DNA from: Phaseolus vulgaris
Taxonomy: Eukaryota; Streptophyta; Magnoliopsida; Fabales; Fabaceae
Assembly (NCBI RefSeq): GCF_000499845.2
Contig: NC_023754.2
Location: 23,160,611 to 23,224,610, forward strand
Length of the DNA stretch: 64,000 nt
Direction: 5' to 3'
The notes below the pieces were generated by a model, which was not told the DNA's origin, did no database searches, and was given only the letters and a program-made list of their open reading frames with translations. A program made the position numbers and the translations under genes. Positions 45,931 through 60,300 of this stretch are shown here, piece by piece. Numbering within the stretch: the first letter of the stretch is position 1; the number at the start of each line of letters is the position of its first letter.

Positions 45931-47490
45931 CTATATTAATATTTAAATAAAACTAAATTAAATATTAATTTATTGAGTTATTAAGTTAATGTTAGTTACG
46001 GTGGTGTAACCTATCAGCATTTTTTATTATTATTATTGGACCTTGAAAAAATTGAGTAGAAGGTGTAAAAAATTTCGATAAGTATAAAAGAAATACTCTT
46101 ATGCATAGTAAATAAATTTCATAAAATTCTATAATTTGTAATAAATAAATTTGAAGCGATACAGTAAAAGATTGATTTAGAAGAATGTAGGAGAGAAAAG
46201 ATGAATGATAAGACGAGACGATGTTGGAGAAATGGTGATGAGTGTGGTTGGTGAGTGAAGGAAGAAGTTGGAGTTAGTGGTCATGTGATGTGAACATCAT
46301 CGACAATTACAACAGCAACAATTGTTAGTGTGAGTGCTAACTTTTGACTGCATATACTTATCTTTTTATCTAAACCAGTAACTTTAATGTATGTAGACAC
46401 TTACGCCTCATGCATCAAAGATTCCTCCACCCTTCTTTCAGGGACCTTGTTCCAATTTAGTCACACTCACTTCCCACACTTTTTCAACCCCTTCCATAAT
46501 TATGCCCAACTTAATCCATTACTTAATTATGATTATGGAATCGTTTATGTATGTAACATGCACAAAAAGGGTTGCCAAAGGCTAATATCCTTTAACAACC
46601 GCATCCTCTCCAATCTCTTTCACGTCACTCTCCCTACCTGTGGGGGAAGAAGATTCATATCTTTAAACTTTATTATTTGTTTCCAATTTAGGGTTAGAAT
46701 ATGAAGAATAAAATTATAAAATGCTTTAGATTTAAATGGGAATCATGTGTCTATGCTTAATTGTAATTAAATTTTATCCGAGTGCAAATCAAACATATGT
46801 TATGCTATTAATTCATTTGCTGTGTAAACAAAAAATATCTATTTAGATTGTTTAAACTATAAAAGTCAGTCGACACTATTATCTAATTCCTGTTATTTTC
46901 TGTGGTGAGATTTTTATTGGCCTTTTCAACGTTGATCTTCGATAAGTCGACATTTCAAGTGACTGAAGAGACTTGCAAGGGACAGTGTTATAAAAGTATG
47001 CCAACTTTTTTTGCAATTAAGTTCTCTAATCACTCATCAAGGATCGTCAAAATTCAACAACTTTGACCTATGCGCCATATTGATGATACCAGGATTCAAA
47101 ACCATATTATTTTCTACTTTAGCCAATCAATATATGTTAGTGTGAGATTTCTATTCCCATTAAGATTAAGATGTCTTTTGATATCATTTATTTGTATCTA
47201 ATCTTAAAAAAAAAATCAATATTATTTCACTCAATATTACAAAACTGATTTATAAAATAAAGTTTACACTAATTTATATATTATAAATTAGTTTCATTAT
47301 TAGTCGAGGTAGGATCTTTACCATATATGTTGAAGTTGCTGTCAACTCTCGTACGTGAGAGTAGATATTTATGTGTGATTTAATAACGCTCTGATAGTAT
47401 ATGACATGATAGACCCAACAAACTCTTAATAAGATAGACTTTAAATGACTATGATATCATTTTAAGAAGTGGACTTTAAGTAACTTATAA
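45931..47490. other. Intergenic DNA, unassigned
   Basis: Short open frames (for example 46387-46704) show no family features. No RNA gene or transposon end is visible. Confidence 0.5.
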
Positions 47491-47494
47491 ATAT

Positions 47495-47805
47495 TACTAA
47501 AAAGAATATTAACTAATTTATAGACAAAAATAATTAGTCATTAAATTGATCAAGTTAGATACACATTTATAAACTAAAAAAATTATTAATATTTAAATCT
47601 AAAAAAATTATTAATATTTAAATTAGTTTCTATTATTAATAAAAATGTATAAAGTAGTTTCTAAATTGGTATCTAACATTATTTATCAGGATTTTTAATT
47701 ATGAGTTACTTTAGATTCTAAATTAGTCACTAAATCTTTAATTTATTAAGTAACAAAAAGAAATATATTAATTTTTCTTTAATATTTAATTTCGTAACTT
47801 ATTTT
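47495..47805 (+). repeat. Eroded CACTA-like MITE
   Basis: The interior AAAATAATTAGTCATTAAATTG, TAGTTTCTAAATTGGTATCTAA and GATTCTAAATTAGTCACTAAAT matches the element at 10163 in order. The ends are degraded, and no target duplication was found. Confidence 0.45.
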
Positions 47806-49500
47806 TATATCATACATTTATTATTTATATTTTTTTATAATTATTTTAACTTTATCTGAGTGTTATTTGATACTCTCATTTTATATTTATATAATTATAA
47901 TTTATTTTGATAGTTAACATCAAGAAAAGATGTATACTCTCTTGACATTTAATACTTTAATATCATATTTTCTTTTATGTGTATACCTTTTTTTCGATAA
48001 TGACGAGATAAAAAAATTCATACCGTTGGACATAAAATAAGAATAAATTATTATTTTGATAAAGATGAAAATGATAATTTTTACTTTGAGAAAAATGATG
48101 AGATAGTGAAGATAGAGACAACGTATCAATATCTTTACCATAAATCTATAACAAACAAAAAATATAATATAATAGTGAGTCAAAAAATATAAAATATTAA
48201 ATCGTCATTCATCTAATTAGATTTCAAACCATTAAAAAATATTTTTTTATAAATAGAAAACACCGAAATCATGAATCTGATCAAATGTCTAAATCATCAC
48301 AAGATAATATCTGTATACAGATTTTTTTCAATATACATGATAATCATATAATTTTAAGTTACTTTTTATATCACACAGTTATTTGAAATGTGATATGTTT
48401 TTACCTCATGTTTTACCGAACCGTCATATGAATAGGTTTCTTCCAAAATTTCAACCACATGGGAAACATTGATTGACTCGTACAAGGATCCTTTTCTAGA
48501 GCAACAAGAGCATGGTCTCATTCAATTTTTTCAAATCCAAAAAAAAAAGAGTCAAATCCAACACGAACCGATACGAAGCATATTGAAAAAAGTTAATTGT
48601 ACTATTTGTCGCATCCACTGTGAATGAGCTTTATACATAATTTCACAAAATGAGCATAAAATAATGAGGAGATTTTTGAGGATTTTATGATGTCTACTCT
48701 TGTTCCTATTGCTTAAGGATCGTAAAGTTCACACATGCTCTCTGAGAAGGACCAGAGAAAATTTCCTTTCTTCCTCTAATTACTAACTTTTTAACTTTCA
48801 AATCATGCAACTTTTTAACTTACTAATTGTTAGGATTCTAGATACTTATTCAAATAACAATAGTGAATGAGTACAAAAAAGGCCACAGAAGACTCCCACC
48901 CTACTGATATATATAATTGATGTTATTCATGTGATATGACAAGAAAAAAAGAGATAACATGAGTCAAATGTGTAAGGTGTCAACAAATCAGAACTCTCTC
49001 CTAAAACTTGGCAAAGATGGCTCATGGTGTTCACCATCATTAGTTGCAGAGGAATTCTCAAAGACACAAACAACCATAACACCGACAAATAATTGTTTTC
49101 AGCATGTATCCTCCTCGAAAAATACTTGTTAACAACCCAATAATTTTGTTTATTCTTAAAACACTCAACTTATCTTATAGAAATATTAAATTAATTAATT
49201 GTAATGTCCAGAATAAATAATGTCAGTTAACAAAATTATATTATTGAAAATAACAAACATTTATCAATCATTTTGTTAAAACCAGAGCTAGTGGAATGAT
49301 TCCACATACATACAGTATGCATTGATTTGTAATTAGGTACAGAACAAAACAAAATGTAGGAAAAGAAAGCCGGCCACCTCTATGTCTATGTCTATGTCTA
49401 TGTTCTACAACTTTACACAAATTCATTTTGGCCACTCAGTGCTGTCACAAAATTCCCTTTTTTTTTTCTTTTCCCCCTCACCCTCCCCCTCTCTCTCTCC
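47806..49500. other. AT-rich intergenic DNA upstream of P450 copy B
   Basis: No gene is supported. The last few hundred bases are the probable promoter of copy B and include a CT-rich run at about 49450-49500. Confidence 0.55.
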
Positions 49501-49523
49501 ACATCTCAAACCCCAAGTTTCCT

Positions 49524-49531
49524 TATAAATA
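49524..49531 (+). promoter_or_regulatory. TATA box of P450 copy B
   Basis: TATAAATA follows a CT-rich stretch and lies 98 bp before the ATG at 49622, predicting a leader of about 65-70 nt. Confidence 0.65.
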
Positions 49532-49621
49532 CACAGAAAGAGTGAGTGAGTGAGTTGTCTAAGTTGAGTTGAGTGTGTTGAGTCACTAGTCACTGTGGGG
49601 TGGCCTGAAGTTGAGTGAGTG

Positions 49622-52600
49622 ATGATGATGATGATGGAGATGGGATCCATGTGGGTGGTCCTTCTGGTTGTGGCCATTGCTGGTGCTCTTTTAGTCTTCA
49701 AGAAATTCAATTGGTGGCTCTATGAATCCAAATTAGGTGTCAAGCAGTACTCTCTGCCCCCAGGTGACATGGGTTTGCCCTTCATTGGCAACATGTGGTC
49801 CTTCCTCAGAGCTTTCAAGTCCAAGGACCCTGATTCCTTCATCTTCTCCTTTGTTTCCAGGTACTAATAACAATTATCTTTAACATTTATCACCCTCTGT
49901 ATAATAAACAATATTTTTGATACATAACCCAATAAGCCAGTTGTTTGTTTAATGTTTACTACCTCTGAGGTGATTCTGTATTGTGACTTGTGATTGTGAG
50001 TCTGAGAGGGCAAATGGATGTCATGATCCTCACCTCATACCACTGACACAACCACACCCCTTAACCAAAGCTGCTACTACTATTAGTGGTCCAAGAAACA
50101 CAAGATAATGTACTTTTCTACTTTATATCTAGTTTGGCACAAAAAGCTGGTTGCCCTTTGTGAAAGAGAAATTACCATTATGCTACCTTTTCAGTTTTGG
50201 AATTGTAGCATCACCCTTTTCAAACTCATGAAACAAACAAACCATTCAGAGGGAATAGAGAAGTGCTGCACCTGTTTGTCATTTTCACTGTACTTAACCT
50301 CCCTTTCTCTTTCTCACTCACTCACTACTGTCTTTAGTTTTCTTCTGCTATGGCAGTGACAGTGGCGCAAGAGCCACAAGTTCTGGACACTGGAACTCCA
50401 ACTTTCGTCCTTTCTGCTTTCTAACTCTTAATTAATAAATTTATTATGTACCTGCAGAATTAGAAAAATAATTGCAATTTTAAAAGACTTTAGCTTGAAT
50501 TTTGTTATACTTTTTTCAAAAGACAGAAAATAATTTTAACATTAAAAATGAAATTTACGTTAAAAAGTTATGATACAATACGTGCAGTATATACGTTTTG
50601 ATGTCCGGACACGTACGTCAGGATGTGCAGTCCATGTCAGCATGGGCCATCAATGATTTAGATGTTCTATAAAGTATTATAATACATTTTAGAATTGTTT
50701 AAACATGATTAATTAAATGTCCTAGAATGTTTCTACTACTATTGTTAGCTTATCTCTCATAGGACTAAAGTGGAAGAAGAGTTATAAATGAAAGTTCCAA
50801 GGAGAGAATAGTTCTTACAGTAACTATTCCCCCAAAGATTTGGCAATACTATATTAATCCAAAGAAAAATTGTCCTTTTAACACTCAAATCTTTCTCTTA
50901 CTTTCACTTTATAACTCCTTTTAATAATAAAATATGAAAGCATTTCAAATCATGCCTCTATGGAATGATGTATGAATTGCTGATACGTGGCATTTGCTTA
51001 GCTTACTAATATTGTGGTGTACTGTTCAGTGTTTGACACCACCCACTAACTAAATAAAGATTAATTTTAAAGCGGGTCACTTTTTTTATGACATGTATTT
51101 TTATTGTTAATAGATGTGAGACAATCAAACATGAAAGTTGTTCTCTTTAGGAAGGAATAAACTCGAAACAATGATATTGATTCTGATTTTATTAAATAGA
51201 GAATGGTTTATGTGCTCAATAGTTTTAAATTCTCAACTGATTTGGCCTCGTTCAACAATTTTTTTTGTATACATATCTAATAGAATTATAATTATAACTA
51301 TAACATGTATCTAAGTATGTGAACAATGTCATATTTGTGCATCATAGTTGATGATACTAACCTTTTTTTATTGAATCCACGAATCATGAAGGTTTGGACG
51401 AACTGGAATGTACAAGACCTTGATGTTTGGAAGCCCAAGTGTAATTGTGACAACACCTGAAACATGCAAAAGGGTGTTGACAGATGATGATAAATTCACT
51501 ACTGGTTGGCCTCGTTCTGCTATAGAGCTCATTGGAAAGAGGTCATTTATTTCAATGTCTTTTGAAGAACACAAGCGCCTTAGGCGTTTGACATCCACTT
51601 CAATCAATGGCATGGAAGCACTGTCTCTTTACTTGACATATATTGAGAAAAATGTGAGAAGTTCATTGGAGAAATGGGCCAACCTTGGACAAATTGAGTT
51701 TTTAACTGAGATCAGGAAGCTTACTTTCAAAATCATCATGCATATTTTCCTTAGCTCAGAAAGTGAACCTGTTATGGAGGCTTTGGAGAGGGAATACACA
51801 GCTCTTAATCATGGAGTTAGAGCCATGCGGATTAATATTCCTGGATTTGCATACCACAAGGCATTCAAGGTAACTAACTTCAGCATTAAGTGTGTGAAAA
51901 GACATAACTTAGATTAAGTTCTCTATATCATTATCATTGAATTCTGAAGTCAAATAACTACATGTAAAAATCCTTTTTTAAGTCAACAAGATATTCTTAA
52001 TAGGGGCTACTTAATGTTGGTAAAAACATCGTATGTGGTGGTTTGATTTGAAAACTAGATAACAAGGATATAAAGAACTTGATCTAAGTTTAGCGTTGTA
52101 CGAAGAACAAAATAGAATGTTTATTAGCATTTCCTTGCTTTTAATTTGAATGAATTGGAGAGTAGATCTTGTCTTGCAGTATTAACCTCAAAGTATGAAT
52201 AGGGGAATGATAAAATTCCTTGTCATCACTTGAAGAAAAGCTTATTGATATTCTTGTGTTTCACTTGTTTGATTTTGACGACATGATTTATAGTTTATGC
52301 AAAGTTGAAACCATTTTAGGTAAAATCAATAATTTTCTACCCACTAGACTAAAAACAAGTGTTCGTGTGCTAGTTCACCCCTGAGATCTTAGGTGTTATA
52401 ATAAATCCAAGTAAAGTCTAGATTCTTTTGCTTCATACTATTAAGAAGTGAAGTGAGTTTAACTCAATCCTTATAAGATGATGATTGTTTCCAATTTATA
52501 AGTAAATTGATCTTATTTCTAGTCTACATTAGATCTTCAACACAAATATATGAAGTTTATCACTAGACATTTGTTTGTGATTCTCTAAAGGGCTGACATT

Positions 52601-54769
52601 GGGTGGTTTAATACTCAATATTATTATAATACTCTCAATATCACTAAGATTTTAATAATATTTTATAATTTGAAACTTAAGTCCCAAAAGTTACTCATAA
52701 AGCAAGATTTGTTTCTTTGACCGTATCACTAGTCATTGTGAATGAAGTATGGCAAATTTTTTTGTTCTTTTTTTTGTGGTCCTCAAGCAAGCATATTCTA
52801 GGATACTTAAATCATCAATGACATTTTTACACCATTGTATATGTTCTTCACATGAATCAGGAGTTTCTTTCAGTCAGACTCTGATTGTAACATGAAGGAA
52901 CAAAGTATAGTCTATTAAAATCTTGTAGTTATACAGGTACAACATCTTACCACTTGATGCTTTTATTTTAGGCAAGGAAAAATCTAGTGGCCATATTTCA
53001 ATCTATTGTGGACTCGAGAAGAAACATAAGGAAGGGATATTTGCCTGGAAAAGCCAAAGATATGATGGATGCTCTGATAGATGTTGCTGATGAGGATGGA
53101 AGAAAGTTGAATGATGAGGACATCATTGATATCATGTTAATGTACTTGAATGCGGGCCACGAGTCTTCAGGACACATTACCATGTGGGCAACCTTCTTCC
53201 TGCAAAAGCACCCAGAATATCTCCAGAAGGCCAAGGTAGCAGGTTATTTAATCATCATAGTCCACCTAAATTTACAAATTACTAAGGGACAGTAAACATG
53301 CACATTAATCACTTCATCTTGGAAAATGTATCCTTGTTCTACTCTGTATAATAGTATAAGATCAAAACTTAACATTTACTTCCTAATATCTTTACGCCTT
53401 GAATAGGCAGAACAAGAAGAAATAGTACGGAGAAGGCCTCCAACACAGAAAGGGTTGACACTTCAGGAAGTTCGGGAGATGGATTTTCTTTACAAGGTAG
53501 GTACATCTCAAGTTAATATCAATATATACAGTGTCAACTATGCCTATACATATTTCCCTTTTCCACATTCTTTAGGTGATTGATGAAACAATGCGTGTGA
53601 TTACATTCTCACTAGTGGTCTTTCGGGAGGCAAAATCTGATGTCAATATCAATGGTTAGTCCATGTTCTGCCTATTTATTTCTTGTCAGTATCAGAATAC
53701 TCTTGCTTGGTACATATGATAAAAAAAGAGAACAAACAAAGCTATACTCTTCTCCGTTGTTGAACTTTGTATTGTATAGTATATGATGGCTAGTGGCTAG
53801 TATGAGATTTGTTCACCACATAAATGTTGAGAGACTATCATGGTGTGGCATTCAAGTATGGAGTATTTTCTTCAATCTTTTTCTTGTATTTTTGGAAGAT
53901 CTTGTATTTGTTGAACCCAAGAAGTATAACCACTCATTCGAGTTACAAAGTACTAACTGTATATGACGTGATACAGGCTACATAATTCCAAAAGGTTGGA
54001 AAGCACTTGTGTGGTTCAGATCAGTTCACCTTGATCCTGAAATATATCCTAATCCAAAGGAATTTAATCCTTATAGATGGAATGTAAGTTGCCAAGCTTC
54101 ATCTTTTAACTATTCTGAATTGAGTCCATGTATTCTGCACTTATATATGTGCTTCATAGTTTAATTTTGAATTTGGTGATGCTTATTCATAGAAAGAACA
54201 CAAGGCAGGAGAATTCCTTCCCTTTGGAGCAGGAAGCAGATTGTGTCCTGGAAATGATCTTGCCAAGATGGAAATAGCAGTTTTTCTTCATAATTTCCTT
54301 CTCAATTACCGGTGAGCATTCTCACTCTACCATTCCATACATCTCTTTTCCATAATAAATTATTTTTTACCATAGTTTATGAGTTCTATGATTGGTAAGT
54401 CTAATGAATGGAATTTGTTTTGAGATGTATACTTTACCTACATGGATCTGTTATACTGTTTTTATGATCTTTTTCTTTTGCATTTCTTGCTCATTCTACC
54501 AATAACAGATTGTTAAGTAAACTGTTATGAATCAAATGGAAAAACAAATTGAAATTGGATGCTTTTTTACTGCATAATATCTTTAACAATATTGCTTATT
54601 AATTTAAGAATAAAGTTATTTATTGATTATAACATGCATTCTATTAACAATGTTTTATGTTACTTCTTGATTTAACAGGTTTGAACAGCAAAATCCTAAT
54701 TGCCCTGTGAGATACTTGCCACATACAAGGCCCATGGACAATTGCTTGGGAAGGGTTAGGAAATGTTGA
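49622..54769 (+). CDS. KAO: Cytochrome P450 CYP88A, ent-kaurenoic acid oxidase (copy B)
   Basis: Eight exons (49622-49860, 51392-51869, 52972-53235, 53407-53496, 53576-53654, 53977-54083, 54193-54311, 54679-54769) give 488 aa. Its predicted role is the three-step oxidation of ent-kaurenoic acid to GA12 at the ER. Features are a membrane anchor (about residues 10-27), [21 protein letters not shown] (300-305), ETMR (361-364), and the heme loop [10 protein letters not shown] with C437. Exon 2 (478 nt) and exons 4-7 have exactly the same lengths as in copy A. The sequence [13 protein letters not shown] and most of exon 2 closely resemble pea KAO as I remember it, so this is the likelier orthodox enzyme of the pair. 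The start has five consecutive Met codons (49622-49636) and further in-frame Met codons at 49640 and 49649, so the exact start is uncertain by up to nine residues. Introns 1 and 2 are over 1 kb. Confidence 0.93.
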
Positions 54770-57364
54770 TCTACAACAACCTGAGAGCTATAGTGTATAT
54801 GGCTCTTTTTAATTTCAAATTCTGTCTCCATGTTTTCTTCCCTCAGATAAATTATTGCAGATCCAGTTTAAGCTAAGTTGACATAGCTTCAACAAACTCG
54901 ACAAAGAAAAAAAGAGTCTTTCACAGTACATACAAATAAGTATATTTTCCAAATCTGCATCTTCCACCTTCTCTTTAAGCACTAGTTAGTATGTCTTCCA
55001 TCATGTCCAAATGTTCTGAAGAATGGACAAAAGAACTTTGTTTCATTAGGTATTTGTCCAATTTTTTGTGCATTAGAGACCAGTTAAAATTAAATAAATG
55101 TATGATTGAATCGAATTCCACGTAAGTATTATATTTAAAATAATGATGTTCCAAATTCAGAATAGCCAAAAACATGAAAGTGACACAGATCACGTCACAG
55201 GATAACCTTAATCCACATCAGCATATTTGTTAAGATTAACTCAAAGGATAACTTAAAATTTAAAAATTAAACTAAAAGAGTTTAGTAACCAGGTGCTCTG
55301 AACCTATTCATGTTACTCAACCACATCAGCTCCTTTCAAAAATTATAAAACATAAAATTGAACCTTAAGATATTGCAATGCATCCGAAGAAGTACTTCAA
55401 GGTTTAATTTTACAAGCACTAAGTTACATATCATCATTTGTCTCGGTGTGTTTCATTTCGAAAACAAAGTCAAGAATACGAATTCTATCTTTCGTAGCTA
55501 GTGCAATGCAAAAACACTCTCCATTTTATCCACGTTTGAAGCAAACAATTAGATTAAAACTAACAAACCATATTTACTGTTTACTAGTACTCTTTCTAAA
55601 TTTAAATACAAATAAAATTACATAAATGTTCATATATGAGTACAAAATAGTCATTAATAATGTCTTTTGACTACGGTTACAAGGATTTGCATAAAAAAAT
55701 TACAATAACATTGTTGTACATAAATACAACTTATGAAAAATGTGACAAGATTTTTATATTCATAATCATGGTGGTAAGATAGTTATAATGATTATTATTA
55801 ATGTAATGGTGGTTATAAGGGTCTTAGAACAACGATTTTAAGTTTAACAATACACTTGTCTTTTTTTGGTTCTCATGAAGGACAATTCTTCTCTCGTTCT
55901 CTCCTTGTGTCGCGGATTACATTGTGCCCTGACATGTGAAACTGTGACGTGCAATTTTAAAATTGATTCTTCTATTGAACGTGTACATATTGGATCCAAG
56001 AGTGTTCGATCTCCCAAAAATTGCATTATTTATACTTTGAGGAAGACTGTATTTGTCGAAATTTTAAAATATTTGTATCATATATTTAGTACTTAGAGAA
56101 GTAGATTTTTTTATCAATAAAAAAATAATTAAATAAACAATAGAGCACTGAGTGTTCCAATCCAAAATCCTTGTACAAAAGATATCATGAGTCTCTCTAA
56201 ACCCCCAACCCATATCCTTAGTAAACAAAGGATAATACATAATATACATACTACTGAGAACCCTGCATAAAACTTACCAGCAGCAGTTGCTGGATATCAT
56301 CCAAAAAAAAAAACAACAGCATCCGACTTCCCTGTTTTCCATTCATGGAGATGGTTAAACCTCACAGCTGATGTGGTTCTGCTTTGTTTTAACTGTACAT
56401 TGTGTTCCAGATGTATTCAGTAGATATAATTTGCTTTACATGAAAATAATAGAAGAGAGTATTAAATATTGAATTGTCGAGTTGGACAGTTTGGGAATAA
56501 TCCTTATCTAATTTCTCTAAAAAGTATTTAGAGTTAAAACTGAATTTATTTTACCCCTTTTCACTATTTTCGCCTAAAAAAATTAGTCTGCCTTTTTCAT
56601 TTTCTTCTCCTAGAAATGCATAAGAAAAGGTCTATACAAATACAAGCTAAATCCAGAAATGAAAAATACATGGTTCCCATGCACAACATAACACTTTCAA
56701 CTCTTAAAAACGCTGGCCAACAAGTGAAAGGATGTACCAGTATGCTTCAGAAGAAATTTAAACGAATTCCCATTTATCTAAACATCTACTTTCTGTAAAT
56801 GGGTACATGGACAGAGCGCGAAGGTAACAACAGCTCTAGAGAAATTACAATAAAGATTCAAACAATGCTTCTATCTACAAGGGTATTTCAAGACCCAAAA
56901 ATTCAGAATAATCTCCTAAACAAGGTGATACCTGAATAGTCACAAGAAGAGCCTCAAATATTATGTGTAAAATGTAAACTATGCCAGCAAATGGTATGTG
57001 GCTGGCTGGCTGGCTTCCCTACTCAATGCCACGGCTCATCTCTCCTAGTGTCTAATTCTTCAAACTTCCATCAAGCATGGATCTACGATATTTATAAATG
57101 CCAAAATTAGAATACTACAATATTTTGTTTTGACAACAGGGAATAAATAAGCAGCCAAATGGAATGTCTCCAAAATGATAAAAAAAACTCCTTAACCAAA
57201 TCACACGTCTCACCAATATGAGAAACTGATTTGCTCCTTTTTCTCATCACTATGTTATATGAAAAATAAAACAAAATTCACATTTCCTAAGCATACTTAA
57301 GGAAAAATGTGTGCTTCTGTCATTTTACTTCTATGTTGCAACAAAAATAATTTTTCTGCGTGCT
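54770..57364. other. Intergenic DNA between P450 copy B and the TRB gene
   Basis: It comprises 3' sequence of both convergent genes and AT-rich DNA. Open frames at 55866-56096 and 56616-56798 lack any recognisable feature. The stretch of about 56800-57364 is probably the TRB 3' UTR or beyond. Confidence 0.5.
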
Positions 57365-60300
57365 CTACAGATGTACTTTAGTATCATGAATGAGAAAAGA
57401 GGGAGAAGGAAGAGATTTTACCCTCCTTGGTGACTTCCTTCCTTTCCCTGATTTCGTTGTAGCATCTGCAAAAGCTTGTGCTGCCTCTGCATCCGCTTCT
57501 GCTGCCTCAGCCTCCTTGGCTGCCTCCTCTGCTTCTGCTATGGCGGCTTCTGCTTCAGCAACTGCTCGAGCAGCAAATGCAGCTGCCTCTTGTGGGGTCA
57601 TGGACCTTATCTTTGCTAACTCTAAATCTATCTGAGATTTAGTAAGGATGTTGGTCTCATCCTTGTCCATTTTCATAGAGCCTTTCTGCCTCCCATCCAA
57701 AAATAACATGGATGAGTTTCTTCTTCTGTCAGAATATGCTGCTGTAGGTGCAATCCTATATTTGCGATTTACCTGAAACATCAAAGTCAACCCAAAAGTA
57801 AGATCTCTAATAGAAACAACTTAACATAACCGCCACAAAATGAGACAACATCCACAATATTTCTAAGGCTAACATGAAAACCACATGTATAAAATGTCAA
57901 CTCAAGATAATGCATTCCCGAAAATTATACTATAAATATGTTTCTAGTTCATACCAAAACACAAACTCTGTGCAAGTCTACTCGGTTTGTAGTTAAACAA
58001 TGCATAGCTATATACCACAGCCCTAACTAATTACCCAAAAAAAAAGCGTCCGTAAGTAAGCAACGGTGCATAGAATAAAAAACATGAGTGATACCAGCAA
58101 CAGCAGCAATTGATTTCAAATAGATTATATGAAATTATGAATCCTCAATAATAAGTAGGTTAGAATTGTTTCTTGCTGTTTTAACTTGTCAAAAATGACT
58201 ATTTCAATTGCTTCACTCACATCTCTACTTATTCCTTTCAGTCATCTCCCCTAACCCTCTTGTCCTGGCATAAAGGCAACATCCACCCCACACACTTCGT
58301 CATAGTCTTATAATGAGTAACTGTGGAGTTTGCTAAATCAAACAGAGCTTAGGGTAAATGCTTCAGTATTTGTCCATCATGAAAAAATAAAATATTAAAA
58401 TAATGAAAGTTCCATATTTCAATTTCCTTCAATATTCACGCTCCTACATTTAATCCATAAGTAAAAAAAAAGCACTGGGTTTCATACCACTCAATTCAGA
58501 GAAAAGTCCGTTCCTAAGAGCCAGGCAGACTACATAAGAGAGTTCCATTTCTCACATACAACTAACTAAAGAATCCTGAACCAAAGGCTCATTTTGCATC
58601 CATCACTTGAGATCATTCATCAAAAACAAAAGCTAATGCACCAACAATTTTATTGTGTTAGCATCAGAAGCATCTGAGCAGGACGTAATTAAAATGTAGA
58701 AATATACCTTGATCAGTTTTCCACTTGCTGTCAAAAATTTTAATTTTGCAGACAACATCCTTTTTAAGTCTGGCAGTGCCCAATATTGGTCCTACAGATT
58801 TCAAAAGCAATGAAATTCAACTGATATTAAATATAGAAATAATATAGCATATATCATATAATGTACCAAAAAATGGAAATTTGAACAGTAACAAATAGAC
58901 ATAATGTCTTTCCTTAGCCATAAAAATTATGGTTATTTTAAAGTTGGAACGTCATCACATTTTAAGCATCCTTACTATCTGGGTTTCTGACAGAATCATA
59001 TGAAATCTATATATGGTTAGAGGTGGGGGAACAAGATCATTCAACCATTGACAGATCATAGGATAGACCAAACGTACAATGAGACTCAAGATCATGATCT
59101 TGTGAAAGCAGATTACTTGCACCTCTTTGTTAATAGAGGTTAAATAGGCCACCTTATGGCTATCAGAACTGAGATGTTACTAAGGATCAGGAGAAGGGTG
59201 AATGATCATAAATAAAGGATAAAATCCTACCAGAAGTTGCTAAATTATACATAAAAATACATATGATAAAACAAAGACATGGATAAGAAAAATAACTTGT
59301 AAAAATCATAAGCTTTAACTAAAACTGAAAATTCATATTCACAGATTTATCATTCAATTGGTAGGTCCAAAACATCTCATAATCAGTCACACAAAAGACA
59401 AATATAAGCTTTTCAAAATTCACTCATTCCCAGGTAGCCCAAATCCCTAAAGCAAATCCTGCATGCATCCCTAATCAGGTGCATGGGCATATTTTGTACA
59501 GAAGAGGCAAACGAGAATGAACAGAGGCAGAATAACAGGCAGAAGAAGAAAAATTGTCCCAGCTTATCCAGCACAGCCTGAAGAAGAAAAATTGTCCCAG
59601 CATATCAAGCACAGCACAATGTTGAAGGACATACTACAACCAACACAGAAGAAAAAACATAACCCCAGCACAACAATGCTATAGCTGAGAGAGCGCAAAT
59701 GACAGGAAGAAAGAAACAGCAGGGTATGGAAAAAAACAACTTTAGGAATGTGAAACATGAAATCTCGGCTCTAGATGATCTGGGTCACAAAATACTCACT
59801 CAGAGAAAAAACTCCAGGATCAGTGTGGCATAGCAATCCCTCAAATACACAAGGAACACTTAATTCAATAGGATAACTATGTTATCTCTCAACACTTATG
59901 TTTTCCTTTGACTTTAGCCTTCAGAGGCCTTTCATACATCTTTCCCCCAACTTATCTAAACTAAAAGGCCTTCTATGCCCACAGGAAAATCTTACATAGA
60001 ATGAGCAATTTTGTTTAATTAATTTAACAATCATGTAGGGAAAGCAAACAAACAAAAGTTAGGTTTAGCACTCAGAAGTATACCTCAATGAAAGCCGCAA
60101 TAGCTGTCTTATTAGAACCACCATTCTCTTTCAAGCTAGTGATTGCTTCCATTATAAGTTTATCCAAACTGTATAATTTAAACAGGGTAAAACATATACT
60201 GTCATTATAGACAAACCAATTAAACAATAACCATAAAATTTGGTAAACATTAACAATTCCTTGCCAGAAAACAATAGCAAATAGCATCAGTTTTCGAGAA

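Noticed and set aside
47920..48183. 87-codon minus-strand open frame
   Set aside because: Ile/Phe/Tyr/Lys-rich translation of AT-rich DNA with no domain or start context.
57390..57635. Ala/Ser-rich open frame on the plus strand
   Set aside because: It is the antisense shadow of the Ala/Glu-rich coiled coil of the TRB gene.
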